Shown one piece after another: positions 39,322 to 48,500 of a stretch of DNA of 64,000 nt. Below the pieces are notes generated by a model. The model saw nothing but the letters and a program-made list of their open reading frames with translations, did not search any database and was not told where the DNA came from. The position numbers were made by a program, and so were the translations under genes. Source of the stretch: Paracoccus wurundjeri (lineage in GTDB: Bacteria; Pseudomonadota; Alphaproteobacteria; Rhodobacterales; Rhodobacteraceae); the NCBI RefSeq assembly GCF_030678915.1, contig NZ_JAUUTZ010000015.1:1-64000 (forward strand). The letters are read 5' to 3'. Positions within the stretch are counted from its first letter, which is position 1. Each line of letters begins with the position of its first letter.

Positions 39322-39396
<75 letters not shown>

Positions 39397-39516
39397 GCCG
39401 TGCAGGGCGTTTAGACAATGTCCGGGCGGCACGCAAGGGGGGAATGGGGGAAAAACCGGGCGAAAGCGTCAACGGCATCGCTGGACTGTGACGCATGAGG
39501 GCGGTAACAGGAACGG

Positions 39517-39705
39517 ATGGAAGACCGGTCAAAGGAAAGACGCCGACCCGGAAAGGGAAAAAGCGGGGACGACTCCCGCGAGGACAGGCTGCGCACGGCA
39601 TTGCGCGCCAATCTGGCGCGGCGCAAGGCGCAGGCGCGGGCCCGTTCCGAGAAAAGCGCGCAAGAGACCGGCGGCAGTAACGATACAGGCGGAGACGAAA
39701 GCTAG
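39517..39705 (+). CDS. small conserved Rhodobacteraceae-type basic protein upstream of murA
   Basis: A 62-residue protein, with charged ends around a conserved helical core (DRLRTALRANLARRKAQARA). It abuts murA with no gap (stop 39703-39705, ATG 39706). Small proteins with this core precede murA in many Rhodobacteraceae. Function unknown; RNA or ribosome binding is conceivable from the basic helix. Confidence 0.65.
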   Translation: MEDRSKERRRPGKGKSGDDSREDRLRTALRANLARRKAQARARSEKSAQETGGSNDTGGDES

Positions 39706-40977
39706 ATGGACCAGATCATCGTTCGGGGAAACGGCCCCCTGCAGGGCGAAATCCCGATCGCGGGGGCGAAAAACGCCTGCCTTACCCTGATGCCGGCGAC
39801 GCTTCTGACGGATCAGCCGCTGACGCTGACCAATGCGCCGCGGTTGTCGGATATCCGCACCATGACGGCATTGTTGCAAAGCATGGGGGTCGAGGTGACC
39901 GGCCTGCAGGACGGGCAGGTGCTGGCCATGTCCAGCCATGCGCTGACCAGCCACAGGGCCGAATATGACATCGTCCGCAAGATGCGGGCCTCGATCCTTG
40001 TTCTGGGGCCGATGCTGGCGCGGGAAGGCCGGGCCGAGGTCTCGCTTCCCGGCGGCTGCGCAATCGGCGCGAGGCCGGTCGATCTGCATCTGTCCGCGCT
40101 CGAGGCGATGGGCGCCGAGTTGGATCTGCGTGACGGTTATGTCTATGCCAAGGCGCCTTCCGCGGGGCTGAAAGGGGCCGAATTCGAATTTCCGCTGGTT
40201 TCCGTGGGCGCGACCGAGAATGCGCTGATGGCGGCCACATTGGCACGCGGTACCACTGTCCTGAAGAATGCCGCGCGAGAGCCCGAGATCGTCGATCTGG
40301 TCCAATGTCTCCGGCGGATGGGGGCGCAGATCGAGGGTGAAGGCACGGGTACCATCACCATCCAGGGCGTCGACAGCCTGCATGGGGCGACGCATCCCGT
40401 GGTGACCGACAGGATCGAACTGGGAACCTACATGCTGGCCCCGGCCATGTGCGGCGGCGAGATCGAGCTTCTGGGGGGGCGGATCGATCTGCTGGCGGCA
40501 TTCTGTGAAAAGCTGGATGAGGCGGGGATCAGCATCAGTGAGACGCCGCGCGGGCTGAAAGTTGCCCGTAAGAACGGCCGCGTGCGTGCGGTCGATGTGG
40601 CAACCGCGCCCTATCCGGGGTTTCCAACGGATTTGCAGGCGCAGTTCATGGCACTGATGTGCTTGGCCGAAGGAAGCAGCGTGCTGGAAGAAACGATCTT
40701 CGAGAACCGCTTCATGCATGCTCCTGAACTGACCCGCATGGGGGCGCAGATCGAGGTTCATGGCGGTCAGGCCAAGGTCACCGGCGTTCAGCAGCTTCGC
40801 GGCGCTCCGGTCATGGCGACGGATTTGCGCGCCTCGGTCAGCCTGATCCTTGCCGGGATGGCTGCCGAGGGGCAAACCACGGTAAGCCGCGTTTATCATC
40901 TTGACCGGGGCTATGAACATGTCGTGCGGAAATTGCGCGGGGTTGGAGCTCTTATCGAGCGCGTAAAGGAGGAATAG
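39706..40977 (+). CDS. murA: UDP-N-acetylglucosamine 1-carboxyvinyltransferase
   Basis: A 423-residue enzyme, the usual MurA length. It catalyses the first committed step of peptidoglycan synthesis, transfer of enolpyruvate from PEP to UDP-GlcNAc, in the cytosol. [16 protein letters not shown] holds the Lys-Asn substrate pair. The [16 protein letters not shown] loop holds the catalytic Cys that fosfomycin alkylates. [18 protein letters not shown] and [15 protein letters not shown] are family signatures. It directly follows the 62-aa gene and precedes DUF2948 by three bases, so it is in an operon. Confidence 0.97.
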   Translation: MDQIIVRGNGPLQGEIPIAGAKNACLTLMPATLLTDQPLTLTNAPRLSDIRTMTALLQSMGVEVTGLQDGQVLAMSSHALTSHRAEYDIVRKMRASILVLGPMLAREGRAEVSLPGGCAIGARPVDLHLSALEAMGAELDLRDGYVYAKAPSAGLKGAEFEFPLVSVGATENALMAATLARGTTVLKNAAREPEIVDLVQCLRRMGAQIEGEGTGTITIQGVDSLHGATHPVVTDRIELGTYMLAPAMCGGEIELLGGRIDLLAAFCEKLDEAGISISETPRGLKVARKNGRVRAVDVATAPYPGFPTDLQAQFMALMCLAEGSSVLEETIFENRFMHAPELTRMGAQIEVHGGQAKVTGVQQLRGAPVMATDLRASVSLILAGMAAEGQTTVSRVYHLDRGYEHVVRKLRGVGALIERVKEE

Positions 40978-40980
40978 ACG

Positions 40981-41457
40981 ATGGTCGAAGATGCCCGTTT
41001 CGCTGATGCCGATCCGCGTCCGATGGCGTTGAAAGCTGAAGATGAGACTGATCTGCGGATCATCTCGGCACTTGTTCAGGACGCGATCCTGCCGGGTTCG
41101 GAAATCAGCCATGACCCGCAGGCGCGGCGGCTGGCCCTCTTGCTGAACCGGTTCCGCTGGGAGGATGCCGATCAGGCGCGCGCAGAAGGAAGGGGATATG
41201 AACGGGTTCGGTCGGTTCTGGTCATCGGGGATGTGATGTCACTGAAAAGCGACGGCATCGATCGCAGCGACGGGACGGTGCTGGAGCTTCTGGCACTGAC
41301 ATGGGAGCCGGGGGAGGATGGTACCGGACGGCTGTCACTACAATTTGCCGGTGACGGAACTCTGCTTGCCGATGTCGAATGCATCAATCTGGACCTGCGG
41401 GATGTGACACAGCCATATCTTGCTCCGTCAGGCAAGGCGCCGGAGCATCCGGACTGA
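40981..41457 (+). CDS. DUF2948 family protein
   Basis: A 158-residue protein: EDARFADADPRPMALKAEDE, DLRIISALVQDAILPGSEI, and GTVLELLALTWEPGEDGTGR near residue 100. This is DUF2948, an alphaproteobacterial family that almost always lies next to murA or hisD. It is probably cytosolic and has no described biochemical role. Three bases separate it from murA, which implies co-transcription. Confidence 0.85.
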   Translation: MVEDARFADADPRPMALKAEDETDLRIISALVQDAILPGSEISHDPQARRLALLLNRFRWEDADQARAEGRGYERVRSVLVIGDVMSLKSDGIDRSDGTVLELLALTWEPGEDGTGRLSLQFAGDGTLLADVECINLDLRDVTQPYLAPSGKAPEHPD

Positions 41458-41466
41458 GCGGGTATT

Positions 41467-41988
41467 TTGAGCAAAGAAGAAGTGATCAGATACTGGCGGC
41501 TTTCTTCCCGTCGCGCCGAGGAATGGCGTGAAATCCGCCTCGAAAGTCTGAGAGTTGCTCCGGAAGCGTTCGACACGGACTTGACCGACTGGCAGGACCG
41601 TCCTCTTGCGGATTTCGCGGCAAGGCTGGATACGGTTCCAACCTTCGCGTCGGGGGCCGAGATAGGATCGCCTTTGGCCGTCGCATCGTGGCAGGCACAA
41701 CTGGATGCACGAGATCCCCAGCGTGGCTGGCTGCTATCGGTTTATGCCCGTCCAAAAGCGCGGGGTCGCGGTTATGCCGAAGCGGCGATCCGGGCGGCGC
41801 TGGAAGATGCGGCCTTGGCGGGTATGAGTTCGGCCGGGTTGCATGTTCATGCCGACAACACCCGCGCGATATCGCTTTATCGTCGGCTGGGATTTGTGGA
41901 AACCGGGCGCGAAAATCTCGTGAATATGCGTGGTATGCCGGAGATCGAAATGATCCTGCCGTTCCGCGCCACAGAGGGTCGTGCCTGA
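41467..41988 (+). CDS. GNAT family N-acetyltransferase
   Basis: A 173-residue protein beginning at TTG 41467. GNAT elements include an N-terminal EEWREIRLESLRVAPEAF, the acetyl-CoA-binding loop ARPKARGRGYAEAAIRAALE, and the end strands SAGLHVHADNTRAISLYRRL, then GFVETGRENLVNM. The substrate may be an amino-group on protein or small molecule, and cannot be inferred. It is nine bases downstream of DUF2948. Confidence 0.85.
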   Translation: MSKEEVIRYWRLSSRRAEEWREIRLESLRVAPEAFDTDLTDWQDRPLADFAARLDTVPTFASGAEIGSPLAVASWQAQLDARDPQRGWLLSVYARPKARGRGYAEAAIRAALEDAALAGMSSAGLHVHADNTRAISLYRRLGFVETGRENLVNMRGMPEIEMILPFRATEGRA

Positions 41989-42155
41989 GAAACTTCCCGC
42001 AGTTGCAGGTTTTCCTGCATCGCCGGATCATGCAGACGCGTCGTCCGGATCCGGAGTGGCGAGGCTGTCCCAAAGAAGAAAAGGGCAAATTCATCCAGCA
42101 TTTGATACATCGGCAGCTTGCATTACGGAGCCAGCGGGGTCAAAACCGCGTTGCC

Positions 42156-42818
42156 ATGGTTCAGTCACGACGTTTGCCCCCCGCATTGCCCTTTGCCGAT
42201 CAGGTCGCGATATTCTCGCGTCTCGAAAAGGCGAATCCGCATCCCGAGACCGAGCTTGAATTCACCAATCCCTATACGCTGGTCGTGGCCGTCGCATTGT
42301 CGGCGCAGGCGACCGATGTCGGGGTGAACAAGGCGACGAAGGGTCTGTTCGCGGTGGCGGATACGCCCGAAAAGATGCTTGAACTGGGGCTTGAGGGCGT
42401 GACCGCATATATCAAGACCATCGGGCTTTTCCGACAAAAGGCGAAGAATGTCATCGCCTTGTCGCGGATCCTCGTGGAGGAGTACGGTGGTGAAGTGCCG
42501 GACAGCCGGGCCGCATTGACCGCTTTGCCCGGTGTGGGACGCAAGACCGCGAATGTCGTTCTGAATTGCGCTTTTGGCCATCCAGCGCAGGCTGTGGACA
42601 CGCATATCTTCCGGGTCGGGAACCGGACTCGCCTTGCTCCGGGCCGCGACGTGAACGAGGTCGAGCGCGCGATCGAGGATAATGTGCCGGTCAGATTCCA
42701 GCAGCACGCCCATCACTGGCTGATCCTGCATGGCCGTTATATCTGCCAGGCCCGCCGCCCACGCTGCGCGGTCTGTATCATTGCCGACCTGTGCCCCTAT
42801 GAGGAGAAGACGATATGA
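42156..42818 (+). CDS. nth: endonuclease III (DNA glycosylase/AP lyase)
   Basis: A 220-residue enzyme for base-excision repair of oxidised pyrimidines. Helix-hairpin-helix LPGVGRKTANVVLN carries the catalytic Lys, and VDTHIFRVGNRTRL the catalytic Asp. A C-terminal 4Fe-4S loop has the spacing C-x6-C-x2-C-x5-C (CQARRPRCAVCIIADLC). The ATG at 42156 gives the normal family length; in-frame starts further upstream overlap the GNAT gene. It overlaps the kinase gene by four bases. Confidence 0.95.
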   Translation: MVQSRRLPPALPFADQVAIFSRLEKANPHPETELEFTNPYTLVVAVALSAQATDVGVNKATKGLFAVADTPEKMLELGLEGVTAYIKTIGLFRQKAKNVIALSRILVEEYGGEVPDSRAALTALPGVGRKTANVVLNCAFGHPAQAVDTHIFRVGNRTRLAPGRDVNEVERAIEDNVPVRFQQHAHHWLILHGRYICQARRPRCAVCIIADLCPYEEKTI

Positions 42819-43828
42819 CAACGCCCTATGTGATCGGCATCGGAAATGCGGTGATGGATGTGATATCGCCCACCAGCGATGCCCGGCTGCAGGATTTGGG
42901 CGTGCAGAAGGGCATCATGCAACTGATTGAGCGTGAGCGGTCCGAGTTTCTGATGGCCGCGCAGGCCGATGATCACGGTCCGGGACGGGAAGACGCGCGG
43001 CTGGTGCCGGGGGGATCGGTGGCCAATACTCTGGCCGGGATCGGCGCATTCGGTCTGCGCACTGCCTTTATTGGACGGGTTGCGGATGACACGCTGGGCC
43101 GCATCTATGCCGGCAAGACCGAAGAGGCGGGGACGCGCTTTGTCAATCCGCCGGTGACTGGGGATGTGCTGCCCACATCGCGCAGCATCATCCTTGTCAC
43201 TCCGGACGGTGAGCGGTCGATGAATACCTATCTGGGGATCTCGACCGAGCTGGGGCCGGAGCATGTGGCACCCGAAGTGTTCGACGGGGCGGGCTGGTTG
43301 TTTCTGGAAGGCTACTTGTTCGACAAGGCCAAGGGAAAAGAGGCGTTTCTGAAAGCCGCGAAATGTTGCCATGAGGCCGGCGGGCGCGCCGGGATCGCCT
43401 TGTCCGACCCGTTCTGCGTGGATCGGCACCGTGAAGATTTCAGGCGGCTGGTGGCCGGACCGATGGATTACGTGATCGGGAATGCCCAGGAATGGACCTC
43501 GCTTTACCAGATCGAGGATCTCGAGGCGGCGTTGAAACAGGCTGTGGCCGATTGCGGAACGGTGATCTGCACGCGTTCGGGCGAGGATGCGATTCTTATT
43601 CGTGACGGTCAGCGTGCCATCGCGCCGGTGCAGAAGGTGGTCCCGGTCGATGCGACCGGCGCGGGCGACCAGTTTGCCGCCGGCCTGATCTATGGGTTGG
43701 CCACGGGCGCGTCGCTAGAGGTTGCGGGACGTATGGGCTGCATCGCCGCGGCCGAAGTGATCGGTCATGTCGGGCCAAGGCCCGAGCGGGACGTGATGGC
43801 TGATTTCCGCGCGGCGGGACTGGCTTGA
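42815..43828 (+). CDS. PfkB family kinase (adenosine kinase-like)
   Basis: A 337-residue sugar/nucleoside kinase. The N-terminus PYVIGIGNAVMDVISPTSDA and the GGSVANTLAGIGAFG motif are those of PfkB family kinases, and the C-terminal VDATGAGDQFAAGLIYGLA carries the catalytic Asp and anion hole. This subfamily in alphaproteobacteria is usually annotated as adenosine kinase or carbohydrate kinase. The substrate is not proven. It overlaps nth by four bases. Confidence 0.9.
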   Translation: MTTPYVIGIGNAVMDVISPTSDARLQDLGVQKGIMQLIERERSEFLMAAQADDHGPGREDARLVPGGSVANTLAGIGAFGLRTAFIGRVADDTLGRIYAGKTEEAGTRFVNPPVTGDVLPTSRSIILVTPDGERSMNTYLGISTELGPEHVAPEVFDGAGWLFLEGYLFDKAKGKEAFLKAAKCCHEAGGRAGIALSDPFCVDRHREDFRRLVAGPMDYVIGNAQEWTSLYQIEDLEAALKQAVADCGTVICTRSGEDAILIRDGQRAIAPVQKVVPVDATGAGDQFAAGLIYGLATGASLEVAGRMGCIAAAEVIGHVGPRPERDVMADFRAAGLA

Positions 43829-43940
43829 CCGGCACAGAAAGCCGAATTTCTGCACTTTATACAATGTTGTCAGCCTGAATGACGAACCACTGCATTTCTG
43901 AATGAGGTGCTGCGCAAGAGGTATTTTTCACAGTCTTGAG

Positions 43941-43952
43941 TTGTGATCACAA
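43941..43952. promoter_or_regulatory. 12-bp perfect palindrome before the Hint gene
   Basis: TTGTGATCACAA at 43941-43952, in the 279-base gap between the PfkB kinase and the Hint gene. It may be a transcription-factor site. The half-site TTGTGA recurs in the gap (ATTGTGATTTTC). The gap holds no gene. Confidence 0.45.
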
Positions 43953-44107
43953 AGACGATTCTGTGCCAGGTTGTGTTTGCTTGACTGTTAACCACGATTG
44001 TGATTTTCGCGTGCTGCTGTGTCAGCATTTTGTGCGACGGGAATCGTCATGTGATCCGAGTAGCGGGCGGTTTCCGAGTAATCGCGTTAACCAGTGGAGG
44101 AGTCGCC

Positions 44108-45346
44108 ATGTCAGGCAATCATTTCCTGCTCACCATGACCGCATTCGAACGGCAGGTGGAGCCCAACCCATCTTATCCAACAGAATATAGCACCTTCAAG
44201 TTCAGGGCCGATTGGGAAAGCGAAACCGTCGAGGTGACTGCAGATGCAGCCGGTACCGAGACGCGTCTGCCTTATACCAATGATCCGGCAAATCCTTATA
44301 ATAATACCGGTGAACAGGATCCGCACGAATACAATAACGTGCCGGTCTATGTCGAAGGCGAACAATATCTCGCCCATAATATCAAATATGAGGATACGGG
44401 CAATCAGGCCCCCTATTATACCGCAGGGGGTGGAACGAATTACATGTTCGTGACCTTCGACGATGGCGAACGGGTTTATATTCCCGGAACCTGGCAGTTT
44501 GCGATTGTGCGCCCTGCATCGGGTGGTCCCGAGGAATTGTTGATCCAGTATTCGCAGGATTTCATGGATAATCTTGGCGCGTCGATGGCTGAACACGGTC
44601 AGCCGGTCAATATCGATGCCGGATATACCTCCTATGACGGAGAGTTTCCGCTGAATGGCGGCAGAGGCGCACTGCTAGCGTCGACCGTCATGGATTCGGA
44701 TGGCGGAGCGCCTTTTCCCTGCTTTGTTCGGGGAACGCTGATCGAGACGGATCGTGGTGCGGTGGCGATTGAAAAACTGCGCGTGGGTGATCTGGTTTTT
44801 ACCTGCGATCACGGGTTGCAGCCGGTCCGGTGGATCGGCTCGCGCAAATTGTCCGCTGACGAGTTGCAGAGAATGCCCCGGATGCAGCCGATCCGTATTC
44901 GCCGGGATGCTTTGGGTCAAAACCGCCCGTCATGCGATCTTCTGGTCAGCCCGCAGCATCGCATGCTTGTCCGCTCAAAGATCGCGCAGCGCATGTTCGG
45001 CGCGCTGGAGGTTCTGGTCGCCGCCAAGCATCTGCTGGAAATTGACGGGATCGAGGTTGCCGGGGACATCGGGGATGTCGAATATTTTCACATGCTGTTC
45101 GACCGTCATGAGGTCATCCTGGCTAATGGTGCCGAGACAGAGAGCCTTTACACCGGCCCTGAAGCGCTGCAAACACTGGGCAAGGCTGCAAGAGAGGAAA
45201 TATTCAGCCTGTTTCCTGAATTGGGCGATATACAGGTTACCGGCGCAGCCCCGGCCACCGTGCGTCCGCTGAGCAATGGCAGAGCGGGGCGCAAACTTGG
45301 TATGCGCCATGCGCGCAACAAACAGCCCGTTCTGGCGGATAGATAG
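44108..45346 (+). CDS. secreted-type Hint (Hedgehog/intein) domain protein
   Basis: A 412-residue protein from ATG 44108 (GGAGGAG upstream). The first ~200 residues are Asp/Asn/Tyr-rich beta structure. A Hint_2 domain then begins at the Cys of FPCFVRGTLIETDRGAVAIE, continues with KLRVGDLVFTCDHGLQPVRW and LLVSPQHRMLVRSKIAQ, then VEYFHMLFDRHEVILANGAE and ESLYTGPEAL. This family is abundant in Rhodobacteraceae and tied to extracellular or RTX-like proteins. Self-cleavage by an N-S acyl shift is expected. There is no classic signal peptide. Confidence 0.85.
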   Translation: MSGNHFLLTMTAFERQVEPNPSYPTEYSTFKFRADWESETVEVTADAAGTETRLPYTNDPANPYNNTGEQDPHEYNNVPVYVEGEQYLAHNIKYEDTGNQAPYYTAGGGTNYMFVTFDDGERVYIPGTWQFAIVRPASGGPEELLIQYSQDFMDNLGASMAEHGQPVNIDAGYTSYDGEFPLNGGRGALLASTVMDSDGGAPFPCFVRGTLIETDRGAVAIEKLRVGDLVFTCDHGLQPVRWIGSRKLSADELQRMPRMQPIRIRRDALGQNRPSCDLLVSPQHRMLVRSKIAQRMFGALEVLVAAKHLLEIDGIEVAGDIGDVEYFHMLFDRHEVILANGAETESLYTGPEALQTLGKAAREEIFSLFPELGDIQVTGAAPATVRPLSNGRAGRKLGMRHARNKQPVLADR

Positions 45347-45474
45347 TCGAAATCGGGCGGTCATCGACAGGGCTGATAGAAGCAACCTGCTCCTCTCGAA
45401 GCTCGCGGCATTTTTTCTTAACAAACAGATAGCTGACATCTATATCGACATGACCGTCTCAGGCGGTGATCGGG

Positions 45475-45801
45475 ATGGCGATAAAGGGTTCAGGATTGCG
45501 CAGGGTTTTCGGAGCTATTTTGGCGCTGCTGGGCGCGGCCGGAGCGCTTGTGGTCACGGCGGGATATTACATGCTGCTGGCATATGCTTGCGGGATGGCT
45601 ACCGCAGGTTGCAAGACGCCCGCCGATCGGTTGTTTTTCAGAGCTGTTACATCTGCCGAAGGGTGGCCCTACTGGGCCATTATCGCGATTTGCGCCTTGC
45701 TGATCTGGTTGGGGATACGGCTGTTCCGACATGTGCCCCCCGCTCCGCTTTCACCAGCCGAGAGGGTTGATCCTCCGATACTGGGCAGGCGTCCAGAATA
45801 G
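45475..45801 (+). CDS. two-span membrane protein (hypothetical, 108 aa)
   Basis: About 108 residues from ATG 45475 (GTG 45466 is an alternative). It has two membrane segments (about residues 9-33, VFGAILALLGAAGALVVTAG, and 66-84, YWAIIAICALLIWLGIRLF), with a cysteine-containing loop between (ACGMATAGCKTPADRLFFRA). No family is named with confidence. It lies between the Hint gene and fabF with no strong links to either. Confidence 0.6.
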   Translation: MAIKGSGLRRVFGAILALLGAAGALVVTAGYYMLLAYACGMATAGCKTPADRLFFRAVTSAEGWPYWAIIAICALLIWLGIRLFRHVPPAPLSPAERVDPPILGRRPE

Positions 45802-45978
45802 GAGGGACCCCCCCGGCGCGCCTTTGCAGTTTGCCTGATGTTGCAATGGCATATTTCGACCTTCCCGCCGGAGGTGATGCCGGCAGACCTGTTGAACCCA
45901 CCTGATGAACTGGCGTTGCGCGTTTCACTGCCCGCGTGTATCAGGTCGGGAATGTGAATTTGCTTGAAGGATATCCGC

Positions 45979-47241
45979 ATGCGCAGGGTTGTTGTCACCG
46001 GTCTTGGAATGGTCACGCCACTGGCCTCGGGCGTCGACGCGACATGGGAACGGCTTCTGGCGGGTCAATCCGGCGCCGGGCCGATCACGCGTTTTGATCC
46101 TTCTGAGGTGGTGACGAAATACGCCTGTGAAATTCCGTTCGGCGATGGCAGCGACGGCACGTTCAATCCCGATGACTGGATGTCGCCCAAAGATCGGCGC
46201 AAGGTGGATGATTTCATTCTTTACGGCATGGCTGCCGCAGAGCAAGCGGTTAAAGACGCCGGCTGGGAGCCTGAAGGTGAAGAGGAAAGGTTGCGCACCG
46301 GAGTCATGATCGGTTCGGGTATTGGTGGGCTGACCTCGATCGCCGAGACGGCTGTACTGATCAAAGAGCGCGGACCCAAGCGCGTGTCGCCCTTCTTCAT
46401 TCCCGGGGCATTGATCAACCTGATTTCGGGGCAGGTCTCGATCCGTTACGGTTTCAAGGGGCCGAACCACGCGGTGGTGACGGCTTGTTCGACGGGTGCG
46501 CATGCCATTGGCGATGCGTCCCGGCTGATCATGCTGGGAGATGCGGATGTCATGATTGCAGGCGGAGCCGAAGCGCCGATCAGCGAGATCGGGATCGCCG
46601 GCTTCAATGCCTGCAAGGCTCTGTCGACCAAGCGCACCGATGATCCGCAGGCCGCCAGCCGTCCCTATGATCAGGACCGTGACGGATTCGTGATGGGCGA
46701 GGGTGCAGGCGTCGTCGTGCTGGAGGAATATGAACATGCCAGGGCACGCGGCGCAAAGATCTATGCCGAGGTGATCGGCTACGGTCTGTCGGGCGATGCC
46801 TATCATATTACCGCCCCTGCCGAGGATGGCGATGGCGGCTACAGGGCGATGCAGAACGCGCTGCGTTCGGCCGGAATCGGCGCGGATCAGATCGATTATA
46901 TCAATGCGCATGGCACCAGTACCATGGCCGATACTATCGAACTGGGCGCGGTCGAACGGTTGATGGGCGATGCGGCCAAGGGCGCGGTCATGTCTTCGAC
47001 CAAGTCGAGCATCGGGCATCTTCTTGGTGCTGCCGGAGCGGTCGAGGCGATTTTCTGCGTGCTGGCGATCCGCGACCAGATTTGCCCGCCGACGATCAAT
47101 CTGGACAACCCGGCGGTAGAGCCCAAGCTGGATCTTGCTGCCAACGCGGCTGTTCGCCGGAAAGTGAACATCGCGCTGTCGAACTCCTTCGGCTTTGGTG
47201 GCACCAATGCGTCGCTGGTGCTGAGGAGTGTTGATGGATGA
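45979..47241 (+). CDS. fabF: beta-ketoacyl-ACP synthase II
   Basis: A 420-residue condensing enzyme of type II fatty acid synthesis, adding malonyl-ACP units to acyl-ACP. The catalytic triad: Cys in VVTACSTGAHAIGDASRLI, His in INAHGTSTMADTIELGAVE, and His in STKSSIGHLLGAAGAVEAIF. The C-terminal FGFGGTNASLVL is a family signature. The start at 45979 is set by AAGGA and by the MRRVVVTGLGMVTPLASGV N-terminus. It overlaps mltG by four bases, an adjacency common in this order of bacteria. Confidence 0.96.
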   Translation: MRRVVVTGLGMVTPLASGVDATWERLLAGQSGAGPITRFDPSEVVTKYACEIPFGDGSDGTFNPDDWMSPKDRRKVDDFILYGMAAAEQAVKDAGWEPEGEEERLRTGVMIGSGIGGLTSIAETAVLIKERGPKRVSPFFIPGALINLISGQVSIRYGFKGPNHAVVTACSTGAHAIGDASRLIMLGDADVMIAGGAEAPISEIGIAGFNACKALSTKRTDDPQAASRPYDQDRDGFVMGEGAGVVVLEEYEHARARGAKIYAEVIGYGLSGDAYHITAPAEDGDGGYRAMQNALRSAGIGADQIDYINAHGTSTMADTIELGAVERLMGDAAKGAVMSSTKSSIGHLLGAAGAVEAIFCVLAIRDQICPPTINLDNPAVEPKLDLAANAAVRRKVNIALSNSFGFGGTNASLVLRSVDG

Positions 47242-48422
47242 TCTGGCGCAATATCGCCTCGAACTTTTTCACGCTGCTGGTCGTGCTTCTGGTCGTGCTT
47301 GCGGGCGCGGTGGCATGGGCCAAGCGTGAATTCAGCGGTACCGGGCCCAGCGAGATCGCGCAATGCGTCCAGATCGCGCCCGGCGCGAGCCTGAATGCGG
47401 TCAGCAAGCAGTTGGCCGAACAGGGCGCGATTTCAAGCGCCTATATCTTCCGTGCAGGCGCCGATTACATGGAGAAGTCGCGTGACTTGCGCTTTGGCAG
47501 TTATCTGATGCCCCCGCGCGCCAGCATGGAAGATATCGTGGAAACGATTACCCGCGGTGGTCCCTCGACCTGCGGCACCGAGGTGATTCTGCGCATCGGT
47601 GTGCGCGAGAACACGATACTTCTGCGCGATATCAATCCCGAAACCGGCGCCTATGAAGAGCGGGACCGGTATGATCCGGGTAAGGGCGATGCGCCGGAAG
47701 CGATTATTGCCGCGCAGGAAAAGGAAGATTCCCGGATACGCATGACCCTGGCCGAAGGGGCCACGAGTTGGCAGGTTGTCCAGGGGCTGAAAGGCGCCGG
47801 ATTCCTGTCGGGTGAGATTGACGAAATACCCGATGAGGGCAGTCTTGCCCCGGATACTTACGAGATCGAGAAGAACGAAGATCGTGAGGCGCTTCTGACC
47901 AGAATGGCCCAGCGTCAGGCCACGATCCTTGCCGAGGAATGGGAGGCGCGTCCTTTCGGCCTGCCATACGAAACCCCGCAAGACGCGCTGATCATGGCCT
48001 CTATCGTCGAGAAGGAAACCGGGGTCCCGGACGAAAGGCCACAGGTTGCAAGCGTCTTTGTCAACCGGTTGGAACAGGGAATGCGTCTCGAAACCGATCC
48101 GACGGTAATCTATGGCATTACCGGAGGCGAGGGCGTGCTGGATCGGGGATTGCGGCGTTCGGAACTGAACCAGACGACACCGTATAATACCTATCGCGTC
48201 GACGGATTGCCACCTACGCCAATCGCCAATCCGGGCCGCGCCTCGATCAGGGCGGCACTGAATCCGGCCGAGACGGATTATCTTTTCTTCGTGGCAGACG
48301 GTTCGGGCGGACATGCATTCGGACGCACTCTGGAAGAGCACGAGGCCAATGTCGCCCGCTGGCGCGAGATCGAGCGGCAAAGAGGCCAGTCGACGGATAG
48401 CCCGGTTCAGGGCGGCGGATGA
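47238..48422 (+). CDS. mltG: endolytic murein transglycosylase
   Basis: A 394-residue inner-membrane protein (YceG-like). The membrane segment is residues ~8-28 (FFTLLVVLLVVLAGAVAWAK), then a LysM-like region. The catalytic domain includes IMASIVEKETGVPDERPQVA with the active Glu, VFVNRLEQGMRLETDPTVIY, and RVDGLPPTPIANPGRASIRA. MltG cuts nascent glycan strands and sets their length. It overlaps fabF by four bases and is followed by a rho-independent terminator. Confidence 0.95.
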   Translation: MIWRNIASNFFTLLVVLLVVLAGAVAWAKREFSGTGPSEIAQCVQIAPGASLNAVSKQLAEQGAISSAYIFRAGADYMEKSRDLRFGSYLMPPRASMEDIVETITRGGPSTCGTEVILRIGVRENTILLRDINPETGAYEERDRYDPGKGDAPEAIIAAQEKEDSRIRMTLAEGATSWQVVQGLKGAGFLSGEIDEIPDEGSLAPDTYEIEKNEDREALLTRMAQRQATILAEEWEARPFGLPYETPQDALIMASIVEKETGVPDERPQVASVFVNRLEQGMRLETDPTVIYGITGGEGVLDRGLRRSELNQTTPYNTYRVDGLPPTPIANPGRASIRAALNPAETDYLFFVADGSGGHAFGRTLEEHEANVARWREIERQRGQSTDSPVQGGG

Positions 48423-48438
48423 CGCTGGGAATGGTGGT

Positions 48439-48467
48439 GCTGCCTCATCTGAGCGAGGCAGCTTTTT
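48439..48467 (+). terminator. rho-independent terminator after mltG
   Basis: GCTGCCTC (48439-48446) pairs with GAGGCAGC (48455-48462) across an 8-nt loop, followed by TTTTT. It ends the fabF-mltG transcript before the convergent HDAC-family gene. Confidence 0.8.
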
Positions 48468-48500
48468 GGGCTGTCCAAAGATGGCAGAAACGCTGACAGG

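Noticed and set aside
39529..41112. Minus-strand frame of ~520 codons, His/Arg/Gln-rich
   Set aside because: Antisense to murA and its neighbours; residue content is that of a reversed GC-rich gene.
45925..47019. Minus-strand frame opposite fabF
   Set aside because: Entirely antisense to a clear condensing enzyme.
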